Of a stretch of 14,526 nt of DNA, positions 1 to 6,843 are shown in pieces. A program made the position numbers and the translations under genes. How positions within the stretch are numbered: position 1 is the first letter of the stretch; each line of letters begins with the position of its first letter. Source of the DNA: an uncultured Solobacterium sp. (GTDB lineage Bacteria > Bacillota_I > Bacilli_A > Erysipelotrichales > Erysipelotrichaceae); assembly GCA_905235315.1 (NCBI GenBank), contig CAJOLG010000023.1, forward strand, positions 1-14,526. Direction: 5' to 3'. The notes under the pieces were generated by a model, which searched no databases, was not told where the DNA came from, and worked only from the letters and a program-made list of their open reading frames with translations.

Positions 1-1815
1 TCCCTGTTCGGGGATCTGCGCTTTATTGTCATTGACGAGATTCACTCGTTACTGCGGGGAGACCGGGGTCTTCAGACATTCTGTCTGATTGAGCGGCTCT
101 GCCGCGCCGCCGGCTGTAACCCAAGACGGATCGGGTTATCCGCAACGATCGGGAATCCGGAAGAAGCCGGGGAATTTCTCGCGGCGGGAAGCGGACGGGG
201 AACCGTCATACCGAAGTTTGAAGGCGGGAATGAAGTATGGCGCCTCAGTATGGAGCACTTTTACAACACCGACCCGCAGGCGGATGAAGACAAGGATCTC
301 TCTTTGATCGAAGAAACCCCGGTGACCGAAACCGCATCCGATACCGCTCCGGCGGCAGCGGATCCCGGCATCGGCTATATCTTTGAACATACCCGGGGAA
401 AGAAATGCCTGATCTTTACCAACTCCCGGGAAGAATGCGAAAGCGTCTGTCAGACCCTGCGGCAGTACTGTGAAGTGAACCGGGAACCGGACCGGTTTCT
501 GATCCACCATGGAAATCTCTCTGCCTCCTACCGGGAGAGCGCGGAGATGGATATGAAGGATGATGACAATCTCATGTCGGTCTGCGCCACCGCAACCCTG
601 GAGCTTGGCATTGATATCGGACGCCTCGAACGGGCGTTTCAGATCAACGCACCGTTTACGGTATCCGGCTTCTTACAGCGGATGGGACGCACCGGCCGCC
701 GGGGAGATCCGGCAGAAATGTGGTTTGTCATGCGGGAAGAACGTCCGGAGGCGAGAGCCATGATCGGGGATTTTATTCCCTGGTATCTGATTCAGGGCAT
801 CGCGTTGGTACAGCTGTATCTCGAAGAGCGCTTTGTGGAGCCGCCCCGGACCGGGCGGTATCCCTACAGCCTGCTGTATCACCAGACCATGAGTGTTCTG
901 GCGTCCCAGGGAGAGATGACCCCTGCCGAACTGGCATCCCGGGTGCTGACCCTGAACTGCTTCAAAACCATCTCCCAGGACGATTACCGGATTCTTCTAA
1001 GGCATCTGATCAAAACCGACCATATCACGCAGACCGAAACCGGCGGTCTGATCACCGGGCTTGCCGGGGAGCGGGTTGTGAACAGCTTTAAATTCTATGC
1101 GGTCTTCCAGGAGAATGTGGAATATACCGTACGCACCGCTTCCGAACAGCTCGGCACAATTGTCAAACCGCCCCCTGCGGGAGATAAGATTGCGATTGCC
1201 GGCCGGGTTTGGCGCGTGGAAGATGTGGACCACAAGCATAAGACCGTCTATGTCACGCTGGTCAAAGGAAAAATCCCCGCCTACTTCGGGGATGTGGCGG
1301 GAGATATTCATACCCGCATTCTGGAGCGGATGTACGGGGTGCTCAATGAAACCGCGCAGTACCCGTATCTCATGAACCATGCGGTATTCCGCCTTGCGGA
1401 CGCACGAACCGTTTTTGAAAAAGCCAACATGGCAGAAAAGCCCCTGATCTTCCTCGGCGGAAAGATGTGGGCCCTGTTCCCCTGGCTTGGCAGCTATGCC
1501 TTCCTTGCGCTGGAGCGCTTTCTCAAACTGCGCTGCGGCAAGCGGCTGGGTCTCAAGGCACTGAACCCCTACCGGCCGTACTACATGGAATTCACGATGG
1601 ACGCAGGTGAAGCGGAATTCTACGAAATCGTGCGGGAAGAAGCCTTAAAAGAGTTTGACCCTCTCGAGCTGGTATATCCCAACGAAGTACCGGTATTCGA
1701 GAAGTATGATGAATACGTCCCGGACGAGCTGATCCGCAAGGGATTTGCGTACGGTGTACTGGACATTCCGGGTATGAAGGAGCGAGTTCTGTCGTGGAAC
1801 GAAGTGAAACAATGA
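1..1815 (+). CDS. Lhr-like DEAD/DEAH-box ATP-dependent helicase, 5' partial
   Basis: The reading frame is open from the left edge, so the N-terminus with the Walker A motif lies outside the window; 604 residues remain. Visible superfamily 2 helicase motifs are motif II DEIH (residues 12-15), motif III SAT (47-49), motif IV around LIFTNSR (137-143), motif V ATATLELGIDIG (196-207) and motif VI QRMGRTGRRG (226-235). The long region after motif VI reads like the winged-helix and beta-barrel part of Lhr-type helicases (for example AGRVWRVEDVDHKHKTVYV). Known members unwind nucleic acid 3' to 5' with ATP and are linked to DNA repair; the substrate here is unknown. The stop overlaps the next gene by ATGA, which suggests one transcript. 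An internal ATG at 250 is not the true start, because the DEIH and SAT motifs lie upstream in the same frame. Confidence 0.9.
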   Translation, partial: SLFGDLRFIVIDEIHSLLRGDRGLQTFCLIERLCRAAGCNPRRIGLSATIGNPEEAGEFLAAGSGRGTVIPKFEGGNEVWRLSMEHFYNTDPQADEDKDLSLIEETPVTETASDTAPAAADPGIGYIFEHTRGKKCLIFTNSREECESVCQTLRQYCEVNREPDRFLIHHGNLSASYRESAEMDMKDDDNLMSVCATATLELGIDIGRLERAFQINAPFTVSGFLQRMGRTGRRGDPAEMWFVMREERPEARAMIGDFIPWYLIQGIALVQLYLEERFVEPPRTGRYPYSLLYHQTMSVLASQGEMTPAELASRVLTLNCFKTISQDDYRILLRHLIKTDHITQTETGGLITGLAGERVVNSFKFYAVFQENVEYTVRTASEQLGTIVKPPPAGDKIAIAGRVWRVEDVDHKHKTVYVTLVKGKIPAYFGDVAGDIHTRILERMYGVLNETAQYPYLMNHAVFRLADARTVFEKANMAEKPLIFLGGKMWALFPWLGSYAFLALERFLKLRCGKRLGLKALNPYRPYYMEFTMDAGEAEFYEIVREEALKEFDPLELVYPNEVPVFEKYDEYVPDELIRKGFAYGVLDIPGMKERVLSWNEVKQ

Positions 1816-2573
1816 GACATGCATTAACGTCAGTTCTGTTATGGTTCACAATACCTGCGTTAGCCGCCTGCGGCAGCAGCGATACCGCAAAAGAAGAGCC
1901 GGTATCCGCAGCGGAAGAAGCGATTGTCGAAGCGGAAACACCGGAGCCGGAAACGAATCCTGCATCCATACTGTATATCGGCCATGCGAGCCTTCGCATT
2001 ACCACACCGGAAAACAGGGTCATCTACATTGACCCCTATGCGCCGGGCGATTACAGTCTGCCGGCAGATCTCATTCTGGTAACGCATGACCACTACGATC
2101 ACAACAATGTGAGCCTGATCGAAACCCGTGCAGAAGATTGTGAAGTCATCACCCGGATCGAAGCACTGGCCAATGGCGAACACCAGACGTTTGATTTAGA
2201 CGATGTGACGGTAGAAGCAGTGGAGGCAGGAAACAACCCCAACCACAGCATCACCCAGTGCGTCGGGTATGTGATTACCCTGTCCGATGGTGTGAAGATC
2301 TATGTCAGCGGCGACACCTCAGCAACAGAACAAATGAATGAGATGGCGTCAATGCATATCGATTACGCCTTCTTCTGCTGTGACGGGCAGTACAACATGG
2401 GCACTGCGGAAGCTGCCGAATGTGCGGAAGCGGTACAGGCGGCCGTGAATATCCCCTACCATACGATCGTGCAGGACGGCGTTTATTTCAGCCGCGAACA
2501 GGCGGAAGCCTTCCCGGTGACGAATAAAGTCATTATCGAACCGGGAGAAACCTTCGATCTCACTGCGCATTGA
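1812..2573 (+). CDS. Lipoprotein with metallo-beta-lactamase fold (UlaG-like hydrolase)
   Basis: The protein has 253 residues from ATG 1812. A short basic N-terminus and hydrophobic stretch end in the lipobox LAAC (Cys20), so it should be lipid-anchored outside the membrane. An acidic, proline-rich linker follows (about 21-50), then a metallo-beta-lactamase domain: the metal motif THDHYDH (91-97), His145 (NPNHS), Asp168 (SGDTS) and His217 (IPYHT) supply the usual two-metal ligand set. The overall pattern (GHAS, DPY, THDHYDH) resembles UlaG-like hydrolases; the substrate cannot be read from sequence. It starts inside the helicase stop codon (ATGA), implying translational coupling. An alternative GTG at 1794 has a better-placed ribosome site (AAGGAG 1777-1782, 11 bases away) but would give an acidic leader less typical of a signal peptide. 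An intrinsic terminator follows at 2600. Confidence 0.85.
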   Translation: MRHALTSVLLWFTIPALAACGSSDTAKEEPVSAAEEAIVEAETPEPETNPASILYIGHASLRITTPENRVIYIDPYAPGDYSLPADLILVTHDHYDHNNVSLIETRAEDCEVITRIEALANGEHQTFDLDDVTVEAVEAGNNPNHSITQCVGYVITLSDGVKIYVSGDTSATEQMNEMASMHIDYAFFCCDGQYNMGTAEAAECAEAVQAAVNIPYHTIVQDGVYFSREQAEAFPVTNKVIIEPGETFDLTAH

Positions 2574-2599
2574 GCAGAATAAAGAACTCATTGAAAACG

Positions 2600-2638
2600 G
2601 CATCGGATTTCCATGCGTGCATGGTTTCCGATGCTTTT
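2600..2638 (+). terminator. Intrinsic terminator of the helicase/MBL operon
   Basis: GCATCGGA (2600-2607) pairs perfectly with TCCGATGC (2627-2634), with an inner CCATG/CATGG stem, and is followed by TTTT. It lies 27 bases after the stop codon and faces the tadA terminator. Confidence 0.8.
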
Positions 2639-2651
2639 ATGTAAGGCACAG

Positions 2652-2698
2652 AAAAAAGAGATTCGGTCCGCTCCCCGCAGGAGAACTCCGGAATCTCT
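2652..2698 (-). terminator. Intrinsic terminator of tadA
   Basis: Read on the minus strand, AGAGATTC and GAATCTCT (2691-2698 and 2657-2664) form an 8-bp stem followed by six T residues (2652-2657, overlapping the stem end). It lies 12 bases beyond the tadA stop, so the two converging transcripts each have their own terminator within 100 bases. Confidence 0.8.
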
Positions 2699-2710
2699 CA
2701 GTTTGCTGTT

Positions 2711-3211
2711 TTATTCTTCCGCTGCCGCATACCGCGGCTTCTGCTTTGTCTTTGCCCGCTTCTCCCGGAAAAACTCGGACAGTATCTTTGAACACTCCTC
2801 TTTCAGAATCCCGCCGGTGATTTCTTTTGGATACACCCCGATATGCGGAATCTCCCGAACCTGAATCCGGCTGACAACCGCGCCTCCTTTCGGGTCTTCG
2901 GTGCCGTAATAGAGATGGTTGAGTCTGGAAAGGCTGATTGCGCCGGTGCACATCATGCAGGGCTCCAGGGTGACATAGAGATCACAGTCGTTCAGGCACC
3001 AGTTATTCAGCTTCTTTGACGCCTTCTGAATTGCGAGAAACTCCGCGTGGGCGGATGCCTGCTGGTTTTTCTCCCGCAGATTATGGGCCCGGGCAATGAT
3101 CTTTCCGTCTTTTACAATGACCGCCCCGACCGGCACTTCATCGATCGCTCTGGCTTTTTCCGCTTCTTTTAAGGCAGCCCGCATATATGTTTCCGCTGTG
3201 TTCTCTTTCAT
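2711..3211 (-). CDS. tadA: tRNA adenosine(34) deaminase TadA
   Basis: This zinc-dependent enzyme deaminates the wobble adenosine of a tRNA anticodon to inosine. The 166-residue length is normal. Catalytic motifs are HAE (55-57, with His as zinc ligand and Glu as proton shuttle) and PCMMC (84-88, with the two zinc-binding Cys). PVGAVIV at 27-33 is the typical N-terminal strand. A ribosome site (GGAAGGA) sits about 10 bases before the ATG at 3211. The gene lies just downstream of the SRP RNA gene on the same strand, an adjacency known from Bacillus. It may be transcribed from its own extended -10 element in the gap and by readthrough from the SRP RNA promoter. Cytidine deaminase is less likely given the full TadA pattern. 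Confidence 0.95.
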   Translation of the reverse strand: MKENTAETYMRAALKEAEKARAIDEVPVGAVIVKDGKIIARAHNLREKNQQASAHAEFLAIQKASKKLNNWCLNDCDLYVTLEPCMMCTGAISLSRLNHLYYGTEDPKGGAVVSRIQVREIPHIGVYPKEITGGILKEECSKILSEFFREKRAKTKQKPRYAAAEE

Positions 3212-3251
3212 TTGTCCGTTTCCTTCCGGTCATTGGTGGTTCGCTGTGTTT

Positions 3252-3260
3252 ATTGTATCA
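3252..3260 (-). promoter_or_regulatory. Candidate extended -10 promoter for tadA
   Basis: On the minus strand the bases read TGATACAAT, an extended -10 (TGN plus TACAAT), about 41 bases before the tadA ATG. No good -35 box is visible at the usual spacing, so this is a moderate call. Confidence 0.45.
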
Positions 3261-3308
3261 GTCAGCCCGGATCTCCGGATTGAAAAATCCAACCGCGGCG
3301 GATCCAAC

Positions 3309-3388
3309 AAAAAAGGCACACCCAGCCAGAGGTTTGTATGGCTGCTTCCTTCCGGACCTGACCAGGTTGTATACATAGCTGCTGTGCC
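3309..3388 (-). ncRNA. ffs: Signal recognition particle RNA, small bacterial type (4.5S-like)
   Basis: The minus strand carries the hallmark SRP domain IV sequence GGTCAGGTCCGGAAGGAAGC (about 3344-3363), which binds the Ffh M domain and carries the GGAA tetraloop. The ends pair: GGCACA (3383-3388) with TGTGCC (3315-3320), followed at once by six T residues, giving an RNA of about 75-80 nucleotides. This is the short form without the Alu domain found in Bacillus scRNA. It works with Ffh and FtsY to bring membrane and secreted proteins to the translocon. tadA follows downstream, supporting the identification. Exact ends are inferred from the promoter and pairing. Confidence 0.95.
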
Positions 3389-3394
3389 GAACCT

Positions 3395-3403
3395 ATTATA
3401 GCA
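3395..3403 (-). promoter_or_regulatory. Extended -10 promoter of the SRP RNA gene
   Basis: On the minus strand TGCTATAAT is a perfect extended -10 (TGN plus TATAAT), placing transcription start about 7 bases on, at the G near 3388 where the mature RNA stem begins. The -35 region is weak, as allowed for extended -10 promoters. It starts only about 25 bases after the stop of the ydcF-like gene. Confidence 0.75.
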
Positions 3404-3428
3404 GATGGTTTGTAATTTGCGACCCCTT

Positions 3429-4199
3429 TCAGATCCGATGTATCACAAAGGCATCAAATACCGCATATACCTCCCGCAGCACATAGGCCGGAAGACAATA
3501 CCACGGGGTTGCGGCTCTGACCGGGGATGGATGAAGTCCGTTGCGCTTTGCGCAGAGACAGGCGCGGGCCAGATGAAATTCACTGGTGACCACCGCGACA
3601 GTTTCACTCAGATGCCGGTCCTCGATGATCTTCGCGCTGAACCGGAGGTTTTCCGCCGTTGTGCGGGACTGATCTTCACAGTAGATGCGTTCTTCGTCCA
3701 CGCCATGGCGCATCAGCTCCTGTTTCATGGATTCCGCTTCACTGACCGGCGCACTTCCGAGCTGTCCGCCGCTCACAATGACCGGCACATCCGGATGGTC
3801 GCGGAGATAGTCCAGTGCCGCATCCACCCGTTTCTGCATCACGGCGGACGGCGTTCCGTCCGAATCGACCCCGCAGCCAAGAATAATCACCGTCGCATCC
3901 TTCTCCGGCTGGGTTTTCGGTACCGCAAAGATCATAAAGCCAATCGTCAGGAGAATAATTCCTCCGACCAGCAGGCCGATCGGTTTTGCGATACGGAACA
4001 GAGCCAGTCCGGTCTTCGTCAGAGAACTGCGGTTCCATCCGGCAATGCCGTATGCGGTCAGACAGACGCCGATCACGGCACCGGAGAGACTGCCGATATT
4101 CTGGTAGTGCATCCCGATTTCTCCGCAAAACAGCAGAGTCAGGACAATTCCGGCTGCCGTAATGAATGTATATCGCTCATTTTTGACTGATTTTTTCAT
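3429..4199 (-). CDS. YdcF/ElyC-like DUF218 membrane protein
   Basis: From ATG 4199 the protein has 256 residues. Three hydrophobic segments (about 11-28, 37-54, 72-93) are followed by a soluble DUF218 domain with its usual landmarks: VIILGCGVDSDG (104-115), SGGQ (143-146), SRTTAEN (178-184) and TSEFHLARA (205-213). The family includes SanA and ElyC, envelope proteins tied to cell wall or carrier lipid metabolism, but the activity is not settled. A longer frame from GTG 4220 would begin MFHVKQF, which is just the parS palindrome translated, so I prefer 4199. No clear Shine-Dalgarno sequence precedes either start; the parS site occupies that space. It is the next gene after serS on the minus strand, beyond the serS terminator, with a TACAAT box at 4241-4246 as a possible weak -10. 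Confidence 0.85.
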   Translation of the reverse strand: MKKSVKNERYTFITAAGIVLTLLFCGEIGMHYQNIGSLSGAVIGVCLTAYGIAGWNRSSLTKTGLALFRIAKPIGLLVGGIILLTIGFMIFAVPKTQPEKDATVIILGCGVDSDGTPSAVMQKRVDAALDYLRDHPDVPVIVSGGQLGSAPVSEAESMKQELMRHGVDEERIYCEDQSRTTAENLRFSAKIIEDRHLSETVAVVTSEFHLARACLCAKRNGLHPSPVRAATPWYCLPAYVLREVYAVFDAFVIHRI

Positions 4200-4203
4200 A
4201 AAT

Positions 4204-4219
4204 TGTTTCACGTGAAACA
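4204..4219. other. parS site 1 (ParB/Spo0J binding)
   Basis: The 16 bases TGTTTCACGTGAAACA match the known bacterial parS consensus at every position and form a perfect palindrome. ParB loads on parS, slides as a CTP clamp and recruits SMC to origin-proximal DNA. The site ends 4 bases before the preferred ATG of the ydcF-like gene, so it overlaps that gene's leader and probable ribosome-binding region. Confidence 0.95.
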
Positions 4220-4250
4220 CTCGGGGGTGTTTCTTCTTCTATTGTATACG

Positions 4251-4276
4251 AAAAGAGCCGGTTTCACCCGGCTCTT
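4251..4276 (-). terminator. Intrinsic terminator of serS
   Basis: AAGAGCCGG (4253-4261) and CCGGCTCTT (4268-4276) form a 9-bp stem; on the minus strand it ends in TTTT. It lies 12 bases beyond the serS stop. Confidence 0.85.
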
Positions 4277-4287
4277 CGGCTTCCTTC

Positions 4288-5592
4288 TTACAGTGCGTTC
4301 TTTTTCTGCTCTGCCGGCAGGAGTTTTTCCTGGCCGCCCATATACGGACGGAGCGGTTCCGGAATCCGGACGGATCCGTCTGCCTCGAGGTTGTTTTCGA
4401 AGAACGCGATTAACATCCGCGGCGGCGCGACGACTGTGTTGTTCAGTGTATGCGCGAAGTAGTTGCCCTTTTCACCCTTGATGCGGATGCCGAGACGGCG
4501 TGCCTGGGCATCTCCGAGGTTCGAGCAGCTGCCGACTTCGAAGTATTTCTTCTGACGCGGGCTCCATGCCTCAACGTCACAGCTCTTTACCTTCAGATCT
4601 GCCAGATCCCCTGAGCAGCATTCCAGTGTCCGCACCGGAATATCCAGGGAACGGAAGAAATCAACGCTGTTCTTCCAGAGCTGGTCGTACCAGTACGGAG
4701 AATCTTCCGGTTCGCATACAACGACCATTTCCTGCTTTTCAAACTGGTGAACCCGGTAAAGTCCGCGCTCTTCAATTCCATGTGCGCCGACTTCCTTGCG
4801 GAAACACGGGCTGTAGGAGGTCAAAGTATACGGGAGGTTTTCCTTCTTTACGGTTCTGCCCATGAAGCGGCCGATCATGGAATGTTCGGAGGTTCCGATC
4901 AGATAGAGGTCTTCCCCTTCGATCTTGTACATCATATTCTGCATTTCCGCAAAGGACATGACGCCGTTGACCACACTGCCGTGAATCATAAACGGCGGAA
5001 TGAAGTAGGTAAAGCCGCGGCCGATCATGAAATCCCTCGCATACGCAAGAATCGAGGAATGAAGCCGGGCGACATCTCCCATCAGATAATAGAATCCGTT
5101 GCCGGAGGTATTGCGGGCACTGTCAAGATCCAGGCCGTCCAGCGCATCGAGGATGTCGGTGTGATACGGAATCTCAAAATCGGGCACGACCGGCTCGCCG
5201 AACCGCTCGATTTCCACGTTTTCACTGTCGTCTTTTCCGATCGGAACCGACGGATCGATGATGTTCGGGATTAACATCATCCGCTGGCGGATTTCTCCTT
5301 CCAGCTCCGTTTCCTTCACTTCCAGGTTCTGCAGCTCCACTTCCAGGTCCTTTACCTTTTGTTTTGCGGCTTCCGCCTCTTCTTTCAGACCCTGGCCGAA
5401 CAGCTTGCCGATTTCCTTGGAGATGCGGTTGCGGTCTCCGCGCAGTGCGTCTGCCCGGGTCTTCGCCTCGCGGAACTCCTTGTCGAGCGCAGCGACTTCG
5501 TCGACGAGCACGAGTTTCTCGTCCTGGAACTTTTTCCGGATGTTCTCTTTTACAGCCTCCGGATTCTCGCGAATCAGTTTAATGTCAATCAT
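4288..5592 (-). CDS. serS: Seryl-tRNA synthetase
   Basis: This class II synthetase charges tRNA-Ser with serine. It is 434 residues from ATG 5592, the normal length. The N-terminal charged coiled-coil arm (about 28-105) grips the long variable arm of tRNA-Ser. The class II core has the motif 2 region FRKEVGAH followed by RGLYRVHQFEKQE (264-288) and the motif 3 region NNTVVAPPRML (384-394), then IPEPLRPYMGG. The start is fixed by GGAGG six bases upstream and by homology (MIDIKLIRENPEAV); the in-frame extension to 5685 reads MFHVKH from the parS site plus T-box leader RNA and is not protein. Expression should be induced by uncharged tRNA-Ser through the T-box. Its motif 2 and 3 sequences differ from the most common bacterial form (see findings). 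Confidence 0.96.
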   Translation of the reverse strand: MIDIKLIRENPEAVKENIRKKFQDEKLVLVDEVAALDKEFREAKTRADALRGDRNRISKEIGKLFGQGLKEEAEAAKQKVKDLEVELQNLEVKETELEGEIRQRMMLIPNIIDPSVPIGKDDSENVEIERFGEPVVPDFEIPYHTDILDALDGLDLDSARNTSGNGFYYLMGDVARLHSSILAYARDFMIGRGFTYFIPPFMIHGSVVNGVMSFAEMQNMMYKIEGEDLYLIGTSEHSMIGRFMGRTVKKENLPYTLTSYSPCFRKEVGAHGIEERGLYRVHQFEKQEMVVVCEPEDSPYWYDQLWKNSVDFFRSLDIPVRTLECCSGDLADLKVKSCDVEAWSPRQKKYFEVGSCSNLGDAQARRLGIRIKGEKGNYFAHTLNNTVVAPPRMLIAFFENNLEADGSVRIPEPLRPYMGGQEKLLPAEQKKNAL

Positions 5593-5609
5593 ACACGTCC
5601 TCCAATAAA

Positions 5610-5640
5610 TAAAAACCATCATCACTGCGGGACGATGGTT
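5610..5640 (-). terminator. T-box regulated terminator before serS
   Basis: On the minus strand AACCATCGTC pairs with GATGATGGTT (10 bp, one G-U; loop CCGCAGT), followed by a T-rich run. Its 5' arm shares ATCGTC with the antiterminator, so the two structures exclude each other, as expected for a T-box switch. Confidence 0.9.
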
Positions 5641-5668
5641 GATCGCGGTGCCACCCTGCTTGCCGTAA

Positions 5669-5684
5669 TGTTTCACGTGAAACA
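5669..5684. other. parS site 2 (ParB/Spo0J binding), inside the T-box leader
   Basis: The site is a second perfect TGTTTCACGTGAAACA, 1465 bases from the first. It is flanked by CGTAAT/ATTACG, so the RNA copy would form a hairpin of about 13 bp (with one bulged U) 11 bases before the T-box sequence. Perfect identity to the consensus twice in one window points to true segregation sites, not chance. Confidence 0.95.
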
Positions 5685-5839
5685 ATTACGACCTCTCATT
5701 TCCGGATAACGGGCGGTGCCGGAAGGGATTGGCTTCTACTCCGGGGCGGACTTCCTCATGACCTGTGACCGTTCGCATCCTCCACGGTCTTTCTGAAAGC
5801 AGGCATCCGAGTACTTTTCCCCATCTTCGTACTGACGTC

Positions 5840-5868
5840 ATTTAAACAAACGAACCGGGGTTTGTCAA
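5840..5868 (-). promoter_or_regulatory. SigA-type promoter of the serS T-box leader
   Basis: On the minus strand TTGACA (5863-5868), a perfect -35, is followed after 17 bases by TTAAAT (5840-5845), a 4/6 match to the -10. It directs transcription into the T-box leader starting near 5833. Confidence 0.8.
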
Positions 5869-5891
5869 GATTCCTGCGGCTGTGCTAGTAT
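5862..5891 (+). promoter_or_regulatory. Promoter of the lipoprotein gene, sharing its -35 with serS
   Basis: TTGTCA (5862-5867) is followed after 18 bases by TAGTAT (5886-5891), with TG at the extended -10 position. The -35 overlaps the minus-strand TTGACA of the serS promoter by five bases. Confidence 0.65.
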
Positions 5892-5905
5892 GAGCGGGAA
5901 AGCAG

Positions 5906-6841
5906 GTGAACATCTTGAAGAAACTCATTCTGGCCTTCCTGAGCACGGTGCTTCTGCTTACCGGCTGTAAGAACCGCAATTCCGACAGTGGCGTCTCCGC
6001 AACGGAGTACGGCCCGACGGTGGAACAGGATCCCCGCACCGATGAAGAAAAAGAACTTGAAATGATCCGCGGCTGTATCAATGACTACAATATCAACCGC
6101 ATTCCGGAGATCGAAGAATATCTCAACACGCAGCTTCATCCGCTGCCGATCGAGGTGGAAACCCTGCCGGATATTTCAAGTCTCAAAGATCTGACCGAAG
6201 AGCCGGCCTATACCGAAAACTCAAATGTGTTCTATGCGGCCAGCTATATAGTAGAGGATAAATATAAAATAATCTTTCTGATTTTCAATCCCACCGGCAA
6301 CTCCTTCTGGCTGAACGGCCGGGTGCTGTTTCAGATCGATCCGTCGCTTGTCGAATATGACCGGCCGGACTTTGCGGAATACCGCGAAGCGATGAGCCGG
6401 TTACTGGCGAATGAGAAACAGGTGCTGAACTGGCTGTACGGTCTGGATCTTGAACTTGGATCCGAAGGCCCGTATGCCGGATACCGTCAGGTGCTGTCCA
6501 TGGGCGGAACTCCGATTACTTCGATCGCCGATATCAAAGCGATCGCCGAAGCGGTCTTCACCCGGCAGTATCTCGAAGACACGTTCTACTACAGCTGTTT
6601 CTACAGTGAGACGCCGATGTTCAAAGAAGCCGACGGCAGTGTCTGGTGTGCCGCGAGCGATCTCAACACCCAGGAACCTTCCTATACCTACAACCCGCAT
6701 TACATCATTGCGGCGAAGGAGGAGGGGAATACGGTGTATATGGATATGCTGGCGGACAGTGTGGGAGAAATCCAGCCGGATATCAAACGCCTGACAATGG
6801 AACGTACCGAAAACGGATACCGTCTTCCGTCCGCATACTGA
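5906..6841 (+). CDS. Predicted lipoprotein of unknown function
   Basis: The protein has 311 residues from GTG 5906, or 308 from TTG 5915. The N-terminus (KKLILAFLSTVLLLTGC) is a clear lipoprotein signal with Cys21 as the modified residue. TTG 5915 has AGGTG six bases upstream and leaves a leader of about 17 bases from the predicted promoter, so it may be the real start; GTG 5906 has only a weak GGGA. After an acidic linker the mature protein has mixed alpha/beta character, without membrane segments or recognisable catalytic motifs. The C-terminal half (about 175-311), rich in Tyr and Phe, loosely recalls small extracellular domains such as the IseA endopeptidase-inhibitor type, but I cannot assign it. 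It is divergent from serS and monocistronic by its promoter and the downstream hairpins. Confidence 0.8.
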   Translation: MNILKKLILAFLSTVLLLTGCKNRNSDSGVSATEYGPTVEQDPRTDEEKELEMIRGCINDYNINRIPEIEEYLNTQLHPLPIEVETLPDISSLKDLTEEPAYTENSNVFYAASYIVEDKYKIIFLIFNPTGNSFWLNGRVLFQIDPSLVEYDRPDFAEYREAMSRLLANEKQVLNWLYGLDLELGSEGPYAGYRQVLSMGGTPITSIADIKAIAEAVFTRQYLEDTFYYSCFYSETPMFKEADGSVWCAASDLNTQEPSYTYNPHYIIAAKEEGNTVYMDMLADSVGEIQPDIKRLTMERTENGYRLPSAY

Positions 6842-6843
6842 TT

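Larger units (their letters stand above)
5593..5833 (-). promoter_or_regulatory. Serine T-box riboswitch leader of serS
   Basis: The minus strand carries the T-box sequence AGGGTGGCACCGCG (5644-5657), which binds the free CCA end of uncharged tRNA. An antiterminator can form from GGG/CCC and GCGAT/ATCGT around the TGGCACC bulge. Upstream lies Stem I: CTTTCAGAAAG, then ACCGT/ACGGT enclosing GGATGCGA, with base helix TACTC/GAGTA. The specifier reads TCC, a serine codon, at 5748-5750. A stem III-like hairpin TTCCGG/CCGGAA with CCGTTATC follows. The parS palindrome sits between this hairpin and the antiterminator as an extra hairpin. The start near 5833 is inferred from the promoter. Uncharged tRNA-Ser should favour readthrough into serS. 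Confidence 0.93.

Noticed and set aside
3405..4190. Plus-strand open frame opposite the ydcF-like gene
   Set aside because: The minus-strand frame carries the DUF218 motifs and membrane segments; the plus-strand one is unstructured and starts in the SRP RNA promoter.
5593..5685. N-terminal extension of SerRS beginning MFHVKHYGKQ
   Set aside because: It is the parS site, T-box and terminator read as codons; the conserved start MIDIKLI at 5592 has a GGAGG site at the right spacing.
5748..5765. RNase P RNA-like sequence (ATGAGGAAGTCC on the minus strand)
   Set aside because: It resembles the RNase P GAGGAAAGTCC motif by chance; it is the specifier loop region of the T-box, with all other T-box parts in order.
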